Source: Adineta steineri
Taxonomy: Eukaryota > Rotifera > Eurotatoria > Adinetida > Adinetidae
DNA length: 64,000 nucleotides
Assembly (NCBI GenBank): GCA_905250115.1
Contig: CAJNOI010000180.1
Coordinates: forward strand, 1 to 64,000
Direction: 5' to 3'
The number at the start of each line of letters is the position of its first letter. Position 1 is the stretch's first letter. Both the position numbers and the translations under genes were made by a program. The notes beneath the pieces were generated by a model. The model was not told the origin of the DNA. It searched no databases and was given only the letters and a program-made list of their open reading frames with translations. Shown one piece after another: positions 45,548-58,611 of the stretch.

Positions 45548-47301
45548 TTTTATTCTATTCAATTAGTTATTAATACAATACAATATCAATTAATTAATTT
45601 CGTCAGATATATTTCTCCCAAAGAAAAATAATTCACAAAAAAATATTTCAATTGGGAAAATTCCAAGGTAAATTCACAATACGCTGGATATGAAAAGGTT
45701 ATCTACTGATATAAATTGATTCTAACCGAACCAATATAATATCTTTCGTCAGGTGTCACCATTTTCCTACTAAGAAAAATTTTTATTTTAGAAGAAAAAT
45801 TTTATTATTTAAAAATGATTTATTAATCAGTATTCCACAAGATTCAGTGCCATTGATTAAGATTAACTGAACGATTAAAATCACGAATTTATTTTTCAAA
45901 TTCTATTTACTATCTTAAGTCGACAAAGAAATTTTTAAGAGTTATATTGATTAAATTTAGTTTTTATTTTAATCAATTAGAAATATTTCAAATTCATCTT
46001 TCTTTTTTCTCTTAGCATAGTTGGTAAAGATTTTAAAAAAACATTCAATTAGTAAATTGAATCAGCAATTAAATTATTTATGATTGACTATGACTTTGAA
46101 CGATGCAGATGAACAATGAAAAGATCATAGGACAAAGAAAAATATAATATTTAGATTCTTTTTCAAGGTCTCACGCCAGTCAAACAATTATTATTGAATT
46201 TAACAAAAGAATAATTATTATAAAATTTAAAAAAAAATCGTTTAGAATATAAAGAATGAAGGACAATGTTTGAATGAGTATTGGAAATAAATAAAGAATA
46301 TCTTATTGAAATAACAATTAATACATCTGTTACACAAATTAACTAAGACACTGTGGGTGTCAGATGGATACATTTCAATGTCAACTTTGAAATCTTACTC
46401 TTTCAACTCTCATATACTCACACTCACACTTACACCCATATCCTCAAAAAATAAATGTTTTTTAAATAAAATAATGAAACTGCTTTCGATTATCCTCAGT
46501 TATATTTGAATGCATAATAAGATATGCATCTGTTTCATTCAATTCAAAGTGAGCTGGGTTAAATATGACATCATTGGATAAACGGCAGTTTAGTTCATTT
46601 ATTAATACAACTTATCGATATTTAAACAGACAACTAAATGACTTCAAAACTAAAAAGAAAAGAAAAAAAGAGAAAAGAAGAAAAAGAAAAAGAAATATAT
46701 TAAAAATATCTCTTTTTTCTTTTCTTTCAATACGCAGATATTTACTCATGCGTTACATTAACCTATATCTACTACAAAAATAAAATCCATACATTCATGC
46801 ACAACAATTTAAATAAAGATAAACTCAACATCTTTTTTTCTCATCAAATCTTCAAAAATAATAAATCAATGGAAGATTTTTCTTGAAAGAAATAAACAAA
46901 ATTTAGTTTGATTTTCTATTGAAATTACATTTAATAAATAAAATTCTATTAATAGTAATAAGATTTAGTTCAAAAGTCAAAAGAGAACTTTCAGGTAAAA
47001 AGTTTCAAAGAGGGAGGAATTAGCTTCATATGTATTGATCTTAATTTAAAATATTTTCATGAGAACTCATCTTTTTTTCTTTTGAGTGAAGAAATCGTTT
47101 CGTTAAAGAGAAAATTCTATATAGAAATAAAACTATGAAATGGTGTTTTTCTCATAAAAAAGTTTGTAGTTGAGATAAGATTCTGAATGAATGATCAAAG
47201 TAGAATTTTAATAAAAATAAAAATTGTCGTTTAATTGATTTGATCAAAAATAATTTATTAAAAAATGTTATCTAACTAAATGAAATTTGTAAAAACTAAA
47301 T
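45548..47301. other. intergenic
   Basis: AT-rich with CACTCACACTTACACCC near 46420-46440 and an AAAAG-rich stretch at 46655-46705. The ORF across the latter is simple sequence. No gene was seen. Confidence 0.5.
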
Positions 47302-49120
47302 TTAGAAAAATAAAATTGTTCCAGTTCCACATCGAGTTGATTTATAGTTTTCACATTTGATATGAAATTGATGAGTTTCATTAAGATGTTTTCTAATAAT
47401 TCTTGATAAGATTGGTTCAATATTAATTTCATCTCTTTCAAAATAACAACCAATTTCAATTTGTTTTAATCGACGTAATTTTCCTTTTAATAATTCATCT
47501 AAAACATCAACAATCGATACTGGACGATGTTTATGATGACAACGACAATCAATATATGATCGAATTGGTCCTTCATCATCTGTTAATAAAGTTTTTAATT
47601 TTAAATAACGAATATTTGGAAAAGAATCAGTAATATTTTCCAGATAATGTCTTTGAAATGAATAAATTTCTAGATGAGTTACTCGACACACATAACCTGA
47701 ACCAGTTTCATCTAATAATATATTTAATAAATTTTGATTTAAAATTAATTTATTTAAATTTGGTAAAAGACGAACAAATGCAGATTGATTTTTACAAGTA
47801 TGATCAAATGTAAGATTACGAATTGAATTTAAATAATAACGTGATTGACGATATAATGATGGAGGTGAAAGATATTCGGCTGTTGACGAAGAAAATCTTA
47901 TTGATTCTAATGATTGAAATGATTCTTTTAATTCATTTAACAAATTTAATGTTAAATTACATGATAAATCAACATGTTTTATATTATTCATTCCAAATAA
48001 TTTATCATTTACATTTTTATCTTTTGATTCTAAAAAAAGAAAAAAATTTTTTTCAATAAAAAAAAACAAAAAATGTTATTTTACTTTGAAAAGTAGTTTG
48101 AATCGAATTAATAAAATGTTCATTGAGACATTCATCAAGACGTTGAAATTGATATGGTAAAGTAAATAAAAAATGCATATCTGTTAAATCATTTGTATAT
48201 GAAGCAAAATTCCATTGAAATTTTTTATATTCATCCATTGATTTCATTCGTTTTCCACCATAAGATTGAAGAAAAAAATGAAATTGTTTTAATTTTGGTA
48301 AAGAATTAAAAATATTATTTTCTAAACGTGATCCATCAATTATTGTATTTAAACAACCAATTATATAAAGACGAAGATTTATTAAAGATTTCATTTGTTT
48401 TATTAATAATTCAATTAAATCATAATCTGTTACAAAATAAACAAGACCACGATGAGAATGAATTAGATAAGAAAAATCAATTAATTTATTTGAACATGAT
48501 ATCAAATTTAATGAATTACTTTCATTTGAACTAGTTTTAAAAAAATAAAATAAAAAATCTTTTGAAAATTAGTTTTACCTTGTTACTTCATAATTAATTG
48601 TTGCATGAACTTTTTCAACAATGGGTAAACAATTTAATAATTCAATTAAATCTGCATGTGTTTTAAGATGAATAAGAACTTCTGTTAATTTTTCCGCAAT
48701 CATCAATGGTTTTTGCCATGTTAACGCATTTTGTTCAATAATTAATTTTTTTAAATTTTTTAAAATAAATTGTTCATTGGAATAAAGATGATAATTAGTT
48801 TCAAGTAAAACATTTAATTGACGAACTTGATTAGTTGATGAAAATTGAATTAAATCAAATTGTTCATCAGTTAATTTTATTGAACAAATTTCATTTATTA
48901 AACGTTTTTGTAAACAATAATATTTGAAGACATGTGGAGTTAATTTAGTTAAATCAATAAATTTCCATTTCGTATATGAATACGTTTTTAAAAGTGAATT
49001 TAATCGACGATTTACATTTGAAAATGAATAAAGAATATCAATTGAATTTAAATAATCAAATATTAAGAAATAAATTTCATTTGGAAGACGATCAAAATTA
49101 CTTGTTATGTACATATTCAT
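47302..49120 (-). CDS. F-box/leucine-rich-repeat protein
   Basis: Three exons: 48579-49120, 48085-48530, 47302-48029; 1716 nt, 571 aa. The N-terminus carries an F-box (FDRLPNEIYFLIFDYLNSID, then SFSNVNRRLNSLL). The rest is a series of irregular leucine-rich repeats (for example VRQLNVLLET, LKKLIIEQNA, LINLRLYIIG, LNKLILNQNL, VTHLEIYSFQ, IRYLKLKTLL, LKQIEIGCYF). F-box proteins link substrates to SCF ubiquitin ligase through Skp1, with the LRR part choosing the substrate. The substrate is unknown. This F-box with degenerate LRR architecture is common in rotifer genomes in my recollection. Confidence 0.85.
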
Positions 49121-50252
49121 ATTATACTATTTTCACATTTTACTTCAAATCAACCATATTTTAGCAGTTTTATTATTGTTGCTAAGCAATGACACTTGAG
49201 TTATATTGAAAACAAAATAAATATTTTTTTTTCTACTTCGATTTTCTTAATAATTCTATGATTTTTTCTTATCTTTTATGTCTCATTTAAATATTTAATA
49301 TCAACAAGAAATTTAATCTTTTGAATTTTTATAATTAATAATAAAAGCAAAGAATATATATGTTTAGATAATTATCTATTTTCAATAAATCTTCATTATA
49401 TATTCTATTAGATATACTCATATCATTGAAATTGATTGACTCCTTTTTGTTATTTTCTAGTTTAATATTTAGTATCTTTCATAAATAATTTCCTCTAAAA
49501 CAATTCCAACTTGATTTCAATTGTTTTCCTAATAGGCATAGATTGTACGATGCAGATAAAAAAATTAAAAGAAATTATATGAAAACTATTCAATAATCAA
49601 ATAAATCATTTTAATATAATCATTCTTAGTTGATAATTCATCCTTTTATTAAATATGCATATTTTTCTTACAATCACACGTCTGATCACTGATGGAGGGT
49701 GGGTGTGGATGATGACATGAACGAAAGAGAGATCAAACACCCACACCCACTTTCTCATGTATTGTTGATTGCTTCAAGAACTATTATACAAAAATGAACT
49801 GTTAATGGTCTTTGACATAAATAAAAAATTTATTTGTAAACAAAAAAAACATCATATTCGAAAGTTTATTAGAAAAAATTCGAAATTTCGCAAAAGTATG
49901 CCGATACTCAAAGGATTAATGAAGAAATATAATTATCATAGAATAGTATATCAAAATTGATAAGTAATTATTTCAATAAAAAAATATTTCAAAATTTATA
50001 TTAACAACTTATCACATACTGAACAATACATTATTTTCTTCTACACTTCTAATACAATATTATTTCAGTATTTACATATATCAGTGTTTCAATTATATAA
50101 GACAACGAATAGAATATAACAATGTACTGAAATATTTCTTGTATTATATACACACATTTCTTTTTAGTTGATTAAAAATATAAAAACAAAATAAAAAAAG
50201 TTAATTATTAAACAAATTATTTTAAATAATAAAAATAAAAATAAAAATAAAA
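49121..50252. other. intergenic with a telomere-like inverted tract
   Basis: AT-rich; nothing coding. At 49692-49703 GGTGGGTGTGG and at 49740-49752 ACACCCACACCCAC form an inverted pair, as at 17.4 and 19.4 kb. Confidence 0.5.
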
Positions 50253-51511
50253 TTATATAGTACAATAACGTAGACTGCAAACGGGTGGTGTGGGGAGATA
50301 AAAAACATAATAACCATTACAATTAGTAATTGATATTGAATTAGACCACATACACGAATTTCCACTCCAATTATAACAAACAGTACCTGAACTTGTACTA
50401 CCAGCTGTAGATGGATACGCTCCAGTATATGATCCAGTTGCCTGTGTACCACATTGATTTACTGGAACAACATAATTTGCAAGAATTGTCCCAGCTCCTC
50501 CAGAAAATCGATACCATCCTGTTCCGGATAACCCGCTTGACTGATCACATAGAGAAGCAAAAACTGTATTAGTAGCCTTTCTTGTAGCATCTGTTATAAT
50601 TGTTGCAGTTGAACATTGTGGTGGAAGAGCACTTGATGTTGCTACAAAAAATAAATTATAACAAAAGAAAATAGATTCTTTAAAATTGAATGAAATAAAA
50701 ATCCTTACTTGTTGTACTTGTTGTTGCCGATGTACTAGTCGTCGTTGTAGTTCTGCTTGTTGTAGAGGTAGTAGTGGAGGTAGTTGACGTAGTTGAGGTA
50801 GTTCTACTTGTTGTAGAGGTAGTTGAGGTAGTTGATGTAGTAGAGGTGGTAGAGGTGGTTGAGGTAGTTCTGGTTGTTGTAGTGGTAGTTGAAGTAGTTG
50901 AGGTAGTACTCGTTGTACTAGTCGTTGAAGTTGTACTGGTACTACTTGTTGTTGTTGTTGTTGTTGTTGTAGCTAAAGAGAAGTAAGATAGATTTTGTGA
51001 TTAATTATTTTTATACGAACTCAATGATTCATTTACGGCTATAAATGGAACACCAACGGCCAGTCCCAAAAAAATACATAATAAAAAAGCCAGAGCAACT
51101 CGCCAGTACCAAAGTCTACATCTATAAAAGAAAATAAAGAATTAGAAATAAATAATATTATTAAATAACATACATTGAATTATTAAGATCGTCTTCTTCT
51201 TCTGCCGCTGTTTGAGGAATAGCAAAACTGATTTCACTTTGTGCTTCAGGAACATCTTCTATTGGTTGAATTTCTATTTGTTGAGAAAAATTCTGTATTA
51301 AGGATGGAGGTGGTATGTCTTGAGAATAGGTCCACATGGCATTTATACGTGGTACCGGCTGGGGAATATATGTTGGTGCTGTTAGTTGCTTTAAAAAGAA
51401 AGAAAGAAATAGATTTGATAAAATCTGCTGATAAGAAAACCGTTAATTTACATTAAGATAAACTGTTTGTACTGGAGCAAGTGGTTGAAGCATTGGATTA
51501 TAGTAGGACAT
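50253..51511 (-). CDS. type II membrane protein: mucin-like stalk and uromodulin-type D8C domain
   Basis: Five exons: 51452-51511, 51174-51388, 51021-51121, 50709-50972, 50253-50641; 1029 nt, 342 aa. There is a Pro/Gln-rich cytosolic N-terminus of about 90 aa with acidic AAEEEDD, then a TM helix (WRVALAFLLCIFLGLAVGVP). An almost pure Thr/Ser stalk of about 85 aa follows, an O-glycosylation substrate. The C-terminal domain contains GWYRFSGGAGT, CGTQATG, CYNWSGNSCMWSNSI and LPTPPVCSLRYC. This matches the D8C domain of uromodulin/GP2-type proteins. It would be a surface mucin displaying a D8C module. The third intron uses a weak GTTCGT donor, chosen because it is the one that keeps the Thr frame. 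The function is unknown but surface binding or decoy roles are plausible. Confidence 0.82.
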
Positions 51512-54500
51512 TTTTGAAAATGATGAAAATGAGAATAACGCGTAATGATCGTTGTATAAATTAAATGAATAGAAGTTTATCTATATGGGAGAAAAATAAG
51601 AGCATAGACAAACAGAAATGCACTATGCATCTTGAAATATTTTTAATGTTACTTGATCCCCTTAACTAGAAAAACATTTAATAAAAATAAAATTTTTTGT
51701 TGAAGAATTCGTATAGCCTTGAGTAGTTATTTATTTAGTAAAATGACATAGATTATATAATTACTATAGTAGAACATCTATGGAGAAAAATAGTTTCTAG
51801 AAACTTTAAATAATCTTTTGTTATGTATCGTTATATTTATTTTTCTCAATCTAGACTAATGATTTCGATGTTAATTTATCATAAATTCATAGTTTTGAAT
51901 TTTATTCTATATAATAAGTTTAACAGTAATAAAATATTAGTTTTTTAATATTGTATAGATATATTTATCTGAGTGTAGATAAATATTAAATTGACATTTC
52001 CGAATCGATTGAACAATTAAACAACAAAGTTAGAAATTGTCTTCGTCAATCGTTAGTACTATTAATCTTTTCCTTTGTATATGCCAAAAAAAATAAAGTA
52101 GTTGTTGACATTAGTAAAATGTTTTTTCTTTTACGATAAGTAAAATTATTTAGATCATTTTTGTTTTTTCAATAAACAACGCCCATGAATAAGAAAACAA
52201 TATATTTTAACAACGTGTTTTGATTATTTTTTCGTCCTTTTCTAGTATTTATGCGCTTTTAGTCATTATTTTAGCATAAAATGTTCTCGTGAACCGAAAT
52301 TATATGTTATATTGGATTTAATCTTATTACTTTTGTTGAAATTATTAATAACTATAGGAAAATGTAGATATACGGTGGACATATAAAGAAATGTTAAAAG
52401 AGAATCTATTGGTTTTAATTGTTTTTTTCTGTTGAATTGGTTGTAAGACAGGTTACGCGTATAGTATTTCGAATGTAAAATATTTTATGAGAGCCATAAA
52501 AACTATTTTTTTGTATTTATCAAAGCCAATATTTAGTTCTAATAGTTAATTAAATACTATAAATGGAATTATACTCAAACGTTGAAAACAAGTGTGAACA
52601 AGCATTAGAAAAAATCGAGTAGCTATCTAATTCGAGTTTGAATATAAACGGATCTTAAAAAAAGAAAACCTAGTATCTATTTCTAGGAATAGATTTAATT
52701 TTAGAATAATTTTCAAATAAATACTCCTCACCCACTTTCTCACCTTCTTTCACCCACCCCTTGGTCATATATAGGAATCATATACATGTTAGAGTAAAAC
52801 TGAATCTATTCCTGCATATCATCATTTCTTTTCGAATTAGTAGTGTGCAGTTGGATGTCTATGTCTATTTATATTCGAATTCGAATTAGGCAGCTCATCA
52901 GGATTTCACTATCGAGAGGTGTTCACTATTAGAGATTTTACTGTAAATGAAAAATTTTCATATAGATTTTTGAATTTATTTTTCGTTTCATAAAAACAGA
53001 ATTTGTAATTCTAATTCGAAGAATATTATTCATAGATAATTCTATGAAAGATTCATTTTTGTTTCCTAAATTGATCAGTTAGAATTGAATATTTACTTTT
53101 AAAAACAATTTTCTTATTCAATTCCAATCCGCACAAAATAATTCAAATGAATTTTATAAGAAATCTCCATACTCATATGAAATTTCTTAGACGAAAACAA
53201 AATAAAATAAATATGAATGACTTTATGTATCTTATTAGAAATATATTTTCTAGAAAAGATTTATTCTGATTGTAATTTTAGTTCTATATTATGAAGTTTT
53301 ATGTAAATAGAATTTAGTTTATATTTTAACATTTAACAAATCAAAATAATGTTTTGATAATTTTTTAAAATTAAATTCGAAATAATAAAATATCTTAATT
53401 TATTTAATATTTGTCGATTTTTCTAAAACTTAATTCATAATTGAATGATCATTAAAATAAAATTGTAGAAATATTTTTTGTTATTATTGTGCTTATTAAT
53501 CGTTTGAAGAAAAAATATTTTTCTATTTGGTCACGATTGAATAAACAAACATATCACATAGAAAATATCTTGTAAAAAGAAAAAAAAAGGCATGAAAACG
53601 GAAAATAAATGACTCGAAAGAAATATGTTATCAGTCACTGATTCAATATAATAAAATAAAAAATATTCGTTTTATATAAAGGTAGGAATAGAGTCTATTA
53701 CTTTTTCTTTCAATCTTTATTTTCAACTAAATTAATATTCAACTTTCATTCTTTATCATTGACATTAATATGTTTTTCATTTCTTTTCTACATTTACTAT
53801 TTTTAGAAAAATTTAAGGAAATCGTTTTTTGTATAACTCAAGTGAAATTATTGCTTTATATATAATATTATATTATATTCTTTCAAGTTTTGTTTCATAT
53901 TATTTGATTCATAGGAAATCTTTAAAATGATTAGTATCAACTAATATCTATAAATTGAGCCTTTTCCCAAGGTAATACGTGAAAAAGTCAATATAAGAAA
54001 TCCTTGAAAAACTTATAAAAAAAAAGTTCGAACTATGCATTCTCATGTATTCTCTATCAACGATAAATTATATTTTCAGATATAAAATAGTATAAACTAA
54101 ATTGTTATAATTCTGTCTAATAAAAGATGTATATATTTTCAAATAGTTTATATTTAAAAAGAGACTCAACTTCTATATGTTATTCAATATTAATTATCTA
54201 AAATATTTACTGTAAATCAAATCATATGAAATAAAACTTGAAAGAATATCCTATTATATTAGAAAATAAAACAATCAAATCAATTGTTTTTTGTATAAGA
54301 AATATTTAGTTGAATTTTTCTTAAAACCTTTTATAACACTCTGTACAATCAGAATTTATCTTCAATCAATAGACTTGAAATATTGATAACAGAAAGAGAC
54401 CAAAAATTCACAGAGAAAATATCTTCGATTAGACAGAAGATATACATTATGAGCCAAGAGAAACATACATATATATATAGATATATTCTTTCTTCTTTTA

Positions 54501-55200
54501 GTATATTTAAAATACGAATTGTAATGTAAAGATAATCTTGATATTGTTTCAGTAATTTTCCATATATTGTTCATTTATCTTTTCGATATAGTTCGAAATT
54601 TTTCCAAGTTTATACCTGTACTATTACCATCACGTTAAAAAATAAAGTGATCTCTATGATCAATATCGACTAGCACTTTCTAAGACGCCGTCACTGTTTT
54701 GAAACATTTTCATTGAAAACTTCATTAAAATAATATTACTGACCCATTAACATATGCTAAAATCCGATTGATGAGCATACTATGCTAATCTGGAATCTCT
54801 TGTGTACAATGACGAAAATCTCAGGCCTTTATTTCCTTTCGTTTTCGAATTATTAAGAAAGTAATTGTACACTCCAACGTTTTGAATAAAATAATTACTA
54901 AGTACCCTGAATGTAAACATTTGAGATCGAAAAATTATACTTATTAACCTAGGGAAAGTGTGAAGCGGTAAAAGCAGAAGACGTGTACTCAAAAAATTGA
55001 AGGAATCTCTCGCATTCTCCGTCTCAGTTGTACCGACTTTGTCTTAATTTTTCTCTAAACGAAAGGGTAAATCATGCAAAGTTACCTACATCCATTTACT
55101 CTGTCATATAATATATATGCAATCAAGCAAAAACAAACGTCGTTTTTTACATTTCTTATACTTAATGCTTTGAGATTATTTAATATTTTATTTAACAATA
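51512..55200. other. gene desert
   Basis: About 3.7 kb of AT-rich DNA without a credible gene, tRNA or transposon. There is a C-rich patch (CTCACCCACTTTCTC, 52728-52742) and a slightly GC-richer stretch at 54650-55040. The promoter of the catalase gene should lie at the right end. Confidence 0.5.
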
Positions 55201-57401
55201 ATGAATACACATAATATTCCAGTTCAAGTATCTAATCCACCAAATGATCAGGTGCGCGTCTTTAAGGTTATGACTGTGAGTATGTTATATAAATATGATT
55301 ATGTTATGTTAATTTTCTAATTAGGAGTCCGAACTAGCGGCGACAAATGGTGTACGTCACAATGGCGATCGACGAGGATCACAGCCCGTTGTTGATAGAA
55401 GAGGATCACTCCCCGTTAGCGATAGGCGCGGATCACTTCCCGTTATCCAATTTCCATTTGCTACGGACGTTCAACGATCGAAGCCTGCACGTATTCCTGG
55501 CCGAATCGTACATACCAGAGGGTAATTCTATTGGATTTATTCTCGTGAAATATATACATCTGATTGAAATTTGTATTTAGTGCTGGTGCTTTCGGTGTAT
55601 TCGAAGCAACTGATGATATTTCAGACGTCTGTAAAGCGACAGTGTTTAACGTCGGTAAAAAAACTCGTATCGTAGTCCGTTTCTCCTCTTCTCGTAAGTT
55701 GGATTTACATCAAGTTTTATTTAGTCCTACAATGTCTAATAGTTATCCATTTCATAGCAAGTTTTGTTGTTATTTGTTTAAATAAATTACATGTCAATAT
55801 TAAATATAGAATCGTACAAATTTTAATCTTTTTCTTTTAGCTGATGGAGCCGGTCCCGTCGATACATTGCGTGAGTCACGTGGCTTTGCAATCAAAATGT
55901 ATACTGATGAAGGTGTGTTCTCTTTTGTATCTTGAAATAAATTGAATATTTTTCTGTATTTTCAGGTATATGGGATTTGGTTGGTAGTAGTTTACCGGTA
56001 TTTCCAATAAAAGATCCAGCTCTAGTATGAAGTTTCGATTATTCTTGATAGATATGTTTCATTTGATTTATTTAAGTTTCCACCATTTAGTCAATCACTA
56101 AATCGTAATCCACAAACACGATTGAAAGATGCCAATATATTTTGGAACTTTTTAACAAGCAATCCTCAAACTATACATCACGTATAACCATCTTTTTTAT
56201 TCTGTCTTCTCTCATTTTGTTGACATTTATTCATTTAGACAATCCTGGTGAACTCAGATCGTGATGCGCCCGAAAGCTTTCGATTCATGGACTGTTATGG
56301 TGCACATACATTCAAAATGATCAATCATAGAAATGAATTTGTGTGGGTTAAATTCCATCTTCGAGTAAATATTCATTGAGAATGACTGTTCTGTATCCAA
56401 TAATTGATCTTTTCCTTTAATAGTATGATCAAGATATTAAAACCTTCGATCCTGAAGCAGCGAACGTACCAACAGTTGAACAATTTAATCATGCTGCAGC
56501 TGATTTATTCAATGCTATTGCAACGAAGAATTTTCCAAGTTGGACACTCTACATTCAAGTAAGATGTGATGATGATGATGATCTTTCTTTCTTTTTTTAC
56601 AAACAGACGTACTATTTTAATTATTAAGATAATGACTGAAGAGCAAGCTAGACGTTGTCCATTCAATCCGTTTGACTTAACAAAAGTATTCTCGCAAAAA
56701 GAATATCCTCTTCATAAAGTTGGTAAAATAACATTGAACGAAAATCCGATCGATTATTTTTCTCAAATCGAACAAGTGGCTTTCACTCCTGCTCATATGC
56801 CACCTGGTATTGAAGCATCACCTGATAGAATATTTCAGGTATATGCATCTAGTATATTATCTAATAGAATCGATTAGATGGCCCTTTTCAGATGCGTATA
56901 TCCTTTTATAATGAGCAACAACCTAAACGACTTGGTCCAAATAATCTGCTTCTTCCTATTAATAATCCAGCAACGAATCCGATTTTCTTTGGAATCCCTC
57001 ATCAGCCAAATGCTTTCATGCAAACACCTGCGACAAGTGATTATTTGTTAAATTAATAACTGATATTATTTCATTTATTTTTATCTAATAGGTAGTTCTC
57101 TAGTGCGTCGTAGTATTTCAAACGTTGCTTCGAATATTTTGCTCAATGTAGATGATTTTACTCAAGCACGTGATTTCTACAAGGTATACAATTCCATTTG
57201 TGTTATTTTCTGCTAAAATACAGCGTTGTTTACTCTTTGTAGAATGTATTAGACAGTCATGGTCGTAGTATTTTAACCAAAAATATTGCTGATAGTTTAG
57301 CACGATGTACAGATAGAAATCTAGTTGGTCGAGCATTGTTTATGATGTCTACAATTGATGATACTTTTGCACGCAGAATAGGAAAAAAACTTAATTTCTA
57401 A
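55201..57401 (+). CDS. divergent catalase-family protein
   Basis: Twelve exons: 55201-55275, 55325-55521, 55581-55693, 55841-55912, 55966-56024, 56077-56181, 56239-56364, 56424-56558, 56629-56838, 56892-57036, 57092-57183, 57243-57401; 1488 nt, 495 aa. The core follows catalase order: [10 protein letters not shown], distal His in RIVHTRGAGAFG (H88), [96 protein letters not shown] (proximal Tyr Y370), then a catalase-related C-terminal domain (DFYKNVL, NIADSL). Usual GNN near the distal site is GSS (S160-S161), so the distal Asn is missing, and flanking heme-pocket motifs are altered. Residues 40-66 are three 9-aa repeats. Heme binding is possible, but peroxide dismutation may be weak or lost. 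Confidence 0.92.
55367..55447 (+). repeat. 27-nt coding repeat, three units, in catalase exon 2
   Basis: Three units of 27 nt encode [18 protein letters not shown] and DRRGSLPVI. The DNA units differ mostly at synonymous positions, so they have diverged under coding constraint. They sit just before the catalase core. Confidence 0.9.
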
Positions 57402-57507
57402 TTGTCAAATAGAAAAGTAAAATTTTATTTTTTCTCTTATTTTTTCTCTCATTTGATACAGATGTTTTCTATTTAGTTTTCATCATCTTTAGCCAAATCT
57501 CAATATA

Positions 57508-58212
57508 CAGTCAAACCAAGAAGTATCGGACACTCTTGCATTTTTTTATTTCCAGATTTGTGAAATAAAAATAAAAGATAGAATTTTTCGTTTTTCTCTA
57601 TTATTCAACAATATAGTATTATGTTTATGAACAACGTATCTGCCTCTCGTCAGATTTTATAAAGTTTGTTTTGATCATCTAATTATTGGTTTAAACGATA
57701 AGCAAAACAGAATTTTTTTCATCTTCTACTGCTTGAGAAATGTAGTGAGAAATAGATATTCACAAGATGAATAAGTATTATTCTCGTCATATAACTAACC
57801 ATATTACTATAAGCTCTTATACTATATTACCTACACAATTCGAGCTAAAATAATCCCATATTATAACTGACGAACTTTATTGAACATCAGAATCAATCAC
57901 TGTTTAAGTTCTACCCGATCGACGCTAAATCCACTGACTATTCTTATTAGGAACTTTCTCCACTCTACTCGACTACACACGAATTGATTTTTCGTCTTAT
58001 TGATGATTAATAACTAATGCTTGTATATTATTACTTGATTAATTAGTTCTCTTCTCAAAGTTTATTATTATATATGCATAATTATCTCTTATCTATCGTT
58101 TAAACCAATACAATGAAAAAAACATTATTAAAATTGACGATAGATAGATAGATATATTGTACAAATATGAAAAAACGCAAGAGTGTCTCTCACTACTTTT
58201 TTGATATGATTG
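57508..58212. mobile_element. Tc1/mariner-like non-autonomous element
   Basis: Flanked by TA at 57506-57507 and 58213-58214. The left end CAGTCAAACCAAGAAGTATC then GGACACTCTTGC is matched in reverse by GCAAGAGTGTC..ACTAC at the right end (about 58166-58200). A second inner inverted pair is ATTGGTTTAAACGATA (about 57686) and TATCGTTTAAACCAAT (about 58096). About 705 bp, with no transposase. The TA flanks and CAGT.. end suggest Tc1/mariner; the right terminus is poorly preserved. Confidence 0.55.
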
Positions 58213-58611
58213 TATAGTTCCTTTATTTATCTTTTTAATTTTAATAACAATTATTGTAATAATTATGAATAGAACAACAACAAATCCAGAAAATATGATT
58301 CAATTTACTTTTTTTTCTTTGAAAATAATCGTATTTAAAATGATAGATCATTTCTATTATTTAGTACAATTCACAAGATATATACAAAGTTTTAGATTAT
58401 ATTCTATCAGAATTAATTATATCATGAGGAAACCTATTCAACATTCGAATGCCGTTTGACTTTTTGTACATCCATATGACAATTAGATCACCATCGAGAT
58501 ATGTCATGAGCGTGAATCGTTCTACAATTTTCTTAATTTGTCTGAATTCTACTCATAATTAAAATATAATTATTGAAAATAAAAATAATAATTTTATTAA
58601 AAAGAAAAGTT
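58213..58611. other. intergenic
   Basis: AT-rich gap between the element and the U-box gene. No gene was seen. Confidence 0.4.

Noticed and set aside
50774..50986. Plus-strand Val-rich ORF
   Set aside because: Antisense shadow of the Thr/Ser stalk exon of the minus-strand mucin-like gene.
54780..54992. Minus-strand 70-aa ORF starting MSTRLLLLPLHTF
   Set aside because: A hydrophobic start is suggestive of a signal peptide, but there is no supporting domain, splice site or downstream frame.
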